From Saprospirales bacterium (GTDB taxonomy: Bacteria; Bacteroidota; Bacteroidia; Chitinophagales; Saprospiraceae): a stretch of 7,414 nucleotides of DNA. Of the stretch, positions 6,601 to 7,414 are shown in pieces. The stretch covers positions 1 to 7,414 of the forward strand of contig JAHEAS010000153.1 of assembly GCA_024642645.1 (NCBI GenBank), in the 5' to 3' direction. The first letter of the stretch is position 1, and each line of letters begins with the position of its first letter. A model generated the notes under the pieces. It searched no databases. It saw only the letters and a program-made list of their open reading frames with translations, and had not been told where the DNA came from. Position numbers and translations under genes: made by a program.

Positions 6601-7414
6601 CGGCTGCGTGACCGTGTGAGGGCCACTGGTCGCTGTTTGCGCACCGCCACAGCTTGTAACAGTAACTGAATAAGCACCAGCCGGAACACCAGTCAGGTTC
6701 TGCGTAGTGCCGACCGTCGTGCCAGCGGCATTTTTCCAAACATAGGTCTTGGTAGCGCTGCCACCGGCCACTGTGATTGCCACGCCGCCATTGCTTTGGC
6801 CAGCGCAAGCTACGTTTGTGATGACCGGGTTTGTAACTGTGACTGGCCCTGTGCAGGTGACGCCGACCGTCACGCTACCGGGGTCAAAAACTGGGGTAAC
6901 GTTGGGGTTATTGCAGCTCGACACCTCAACAACCAAGGGCGTACCATCGAAGGTAATATTGCCTACTTGCCCATTGGTGCCAATTACATTAAAACATACT
7001 TGGTAAATAACGGTGCCGTTGGCAACAGTACTCCCATTGACGGGGTCAGGTGATGCCCAAGAGAAGCGGAGTATTCCGCTGGACGTTTGCGTTGTTCCAA
7101 AATTGCTCGCACTCAAGTCTGGCAATCCAAAGCCTTGTACAGAGACGTACTGAATGATGGCCTGATTGAAGTGCATGGTATATTGCGCACTTACGATACA
7201 ATTAAAGTTATTGGCTTTAAAATCAACGCAAATCTGGGAGCCAGCTGGCGATTCCACCTCGTCTGCGATAAATGTTAGGCTAGTGCCACCGCCGCCACCA
7301 CCGCCGCCGCCACCGCCGCCACCGCCGGAGTTGCAAATTTCAAGGTTACCGGGAATGCCTTGGAAGGTTACTTGTTGGCTATTTCCATTGTAAACCTCCA
7401 CTGGAGTAATTGCG
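3658..7414 (-). CDS. SprB-like giant surface adhesin: cohesin-like modules, SprB repeats, T9SS type B sorting domain (5'-truncated)
   Basis: The last 1251 residues of a very large secreted protein are visible. Numbered from the GTG codon at 7401, the order is: a beta-strand tail (to about 25), 14 consecutive glycines (26-39), a cohesin-like module (41-182), about twelve SprB-type repeats (192-1150) and a gliding-motility C-terminal domain (1151-1247). SprB proteins are cell-surface adhesins moved by the gliding machinery, and the C-terminal domain marks this one for T9SS export. The frame stays open through the right edge and the residues before the GTG continue a beta-sandwich, so the GTG is internal and the real start, with its signal peptide, lies outside the window. 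The repeats are Thr-, Gly- and Val-rich with about two Cys each and almost no charge, typical of extracellular beta domains. The porP-like gene follows. An actual role in gliding, rather than attachment, is inference. Confidence 0.93.
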   Translation of the reverse strand, partial: AITPVEVYNGNSQQVTFQGIPGNLEICNSGGGGGGGGGGGGGGTSLTFIADEVESPAGSQICVDFKANNFNCIVSAQYTMHFNQAIIQYVSVQGFGLPDLSASNFGTTQTSSGILRFSWASPDPVNGSTVANGTVIYQVCFNVIGTNGQVGNITFDGTPLVVEVSSCNNPNVTPVFDPGSVTVGVTCTGPVTVTNPVITNVACAGQSNGGVAITVAGGSATKTYVWKNAAGTTVGTTQNLTGVPAGAYSVTVTSCGGAQTATSGPHTVTQPTALSLNFTSQDIACFGETNGAVDITVTGGTNSGTGCTGYTYAWSNGATTQDITGLAAGNYTVTVTDCKACTIVSPTYIISAPPSAFAATVASTNILCNGGANGTITITATGGGNTKEYRLGTTGPLSTWQSNNVFNNLGAGTYSAQARDNFGCVKTSSVTIIEPSPIVIVFATTNPTQGQNNGAISTTITGGTAPFSCAWSGPNGQIQGCNPTGLGAGTYCVTVTDANMCTKAKCGPVYAPMGEDPANPSKAKNACAGVCNGSIEVNVIGGVTTPPYTYAWTPSTVPAIRNPSGLCPGTYTVTVTSPSIGQTFVQTFTIAQPTQPPSAILANLQLPTNSAACNASITLSPQGGSGAPYTYVWSGTTQIGNPIFGLCENTYAVTITDGNGCTGTAGPYIVNYVAPVLGDPQLMPINSCASQSNGKITITIFGGTPPYNYQITGPTSQSFLTSQNTYMFSNLPGGSYTYTITDSGNGVDQQSKTGTVTVGTTTLSLTQPVEVTHTTNAQGGGHVNITPMGGQLPYTYQWNNSATSQDLFNVAPGCYELTMQDANGCVQVFDDIGVGLLTASFTNVQPDCPQQTGSITATPTLSPSCADPNLNYTYKWINAQGITVGTQQTLTPVLPGVYTVSITDNNGSGISITQNHELKALSNLSVTANVTTNYNGYDIRCFGGNGGAAIAVPLNGLAPYSYMWSNNKTTQAVNGLSAGINYTVTIEDQQGCTMSATLQLNGPTQISAEANASASGCTPGDSGQATVTVSGGVPAYTFSWSNGDKDPTADNLTPGNNYSVTVTDFNGCTMIENVDVPDIVTLSAMAFSVSDSGGPNGVAGVKVTGGTPPYEFTWKDFPTATDSILTELFPGTYIVVVTDANGCQVAKPVKVDDDTECGEVRTIITPEGDGKNEEFLIKCLSRFNDNTLEIYNRWGQLVYRTEDYNDDNLWRGTTIGGDDVPDGVYFYVFNYFDPGTNAFVTKKGSVTVLRK
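3661..3951 (-). other. T9SS type B C-terminal sorting domain (gliding motility-associated)
   Basis: Residues about 1151-1247 form the roughly 95-residue CHU_C-type domain. Diagnostic elements in order are TPEGDGKNEEF (1161-1171; usual form TPNGDGxND), LEIYNRWGQLVY (1184-1195), LWRG (1205-1208), DDVPDGVYFYVF (1214-1225), and KKGSVTVLRK at the very end. Type B domains direct secretion through the type IX system and depend on a PorP/SprF-type protein, which is encoded next door. The TPEGDG variant and two Cys (1153, 1175) are minor departures. Confidence 0.93.
3952..6828 (-). repeat. Array of about twelve SprB-type repeats in the adhesin
   Basis: Each unit of 75-86 residues follows the pattern C-x-G-x2-NG, then GG(T)-x-P-Y-x-Y-x-W, a variable loop, GL-x-AG-x-Y-x-VTVTD and GC, then a linker strand. 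Approximate unit boundaries in residues are 192-267, 268-348, 349-431, 432-508, 509-590, 591-671, 672-757, 758-832, 833-916, 917-997, 998-1073 and 1074-1150. Units are clearly diverged, with no long identical DNA stretches noticed, so this is an old array rather than a recent expansion. Unit 4 lacks the first Cys but carries five others. Unit 9 lacks the usual NG-x-I-x-V core and is the most divergent. Confidence 0.88.
6856..7281 (-). other. Cohesin-like domain in the adhesin
   Basis: Residues about 41-182 show a cohesin-like beta sandwich: ICVDFKANNFNCIVSAQYTM (57-76), HFNQAIIQYVSVQGFGLPDL (77-96), GILRFSWASPDP (109-120), NGTVIYQVCFNVIGTNG (128-144) and a closing TPLVVEV (154-160) with PGSVTV (174-179). 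Cohesins bind dockerins in cellulosomes, but in Bacteroidota surface proteins related modules occur alone as structural or binding domains. No dockerin is visible in the window. Confidence 0.65.
7285..7326 (-). repeat. Poly-glycine codon run (14 Gly)
   Basis: Fourteen consecutive GGC or GGT codons form an interrupted trinucleotide tract encoding a flexible linker between two beta-sandwich modules. Changes by whole codons would keep the reading frame. Confidence 0.9.

Noticed and set aside
3952..6828. Regularly spaced repeats read as a CRISPR or other DNA repeat array
   Set aside because: The periodicity is at the protein level, with diverged DNA and no identical short repeats, as expected for SprB domains.
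3982..7393. Many plus-strand open frames opposite the adhesin
   Set aside because: They are shadows caused by the low stop-codon frequency opposite a Thr/Gly/Val-rich coding region; none shows a domain or signal peptide.
7399..7401. GTG codon as the start of the giant adhesin
   Set aside because: The frame stays open to the window edge, the residues before it resemble the end of a cohesin-like module, and no signal peptide follows the GTG. It is an internal valine codon.

Overview
The window looks like chromosome from a gliding or particle-associated member of the phylum Bacteroidota. The strongest evidence is a type IX secretion system (T9SS) cargo protein with a gliding-motility type B C-terminal domain, lying directly upstream of a PorP/SprF-family gene. 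Promoter-like TAnnTTTG boxes and the general absence of strong Shine-Dalgarno sequences agree with this. The repeat-rich adhesin and the roughly balanced base composition recall Saprospiria-type genomes, but that narrower placement is inference.

Layout, left to right. Positions 1-432 (minus) hold the N-terminal part of a multi-pass membrane protein of the lysylphosphatidylglycerol-synthase transmembrane (flippase-like) family, cut by the window edge. A 111-base divergent intergenic region with an imperfect palindrome separates it from ruvC (544-1104, plus), the Holliday-junction resolvase. Converging on ruvC is a minus-strand pair: greA (1618-2088), then a HIT-family nucleotide-binding protein (1132-1530), with a near-symmetrical hairpin between them. 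Positions 2089-2630 are a 542-base gene-free stretch containing several hairpins: likely terminators for the upstream adhesin/porP unit and a possible greA leader.

The right half is one minus-strand unit. A very large secreted surface protein (3658 to beyond 7414; only its last 1251 residues are visible) is followed by a PorP/SprF-like outer-membrane protein (2631-3563). In the direction of translation the visible part of the large protein contains: the tail of what looks like one cohesin-like module, a 14-glycine linker, a complete cohesin-like module, about twelve SprB-type repeats of 75-86 residues, and a type B T9SS sorting domain. By analogy with SprB/SprF of Flavobacterium johnsoniae, the PorP-like protein probably serves the export or surface anchoring of the adhesin. 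The 94-base gap between the two genes is almost filled by a long imperfect hairpin that starts one base after the adhesin stop codon.

The left half is ordinary housekeeping. The interesting parts are the cohesin/SprB-repeat adhesin with its paired PorP, the AATACCCAATT-type palindromes in two separate intergenic regions, and the structured region upstream of greA. No RNA gene, CRISPR array, insertion sequence or attachment site was seen.
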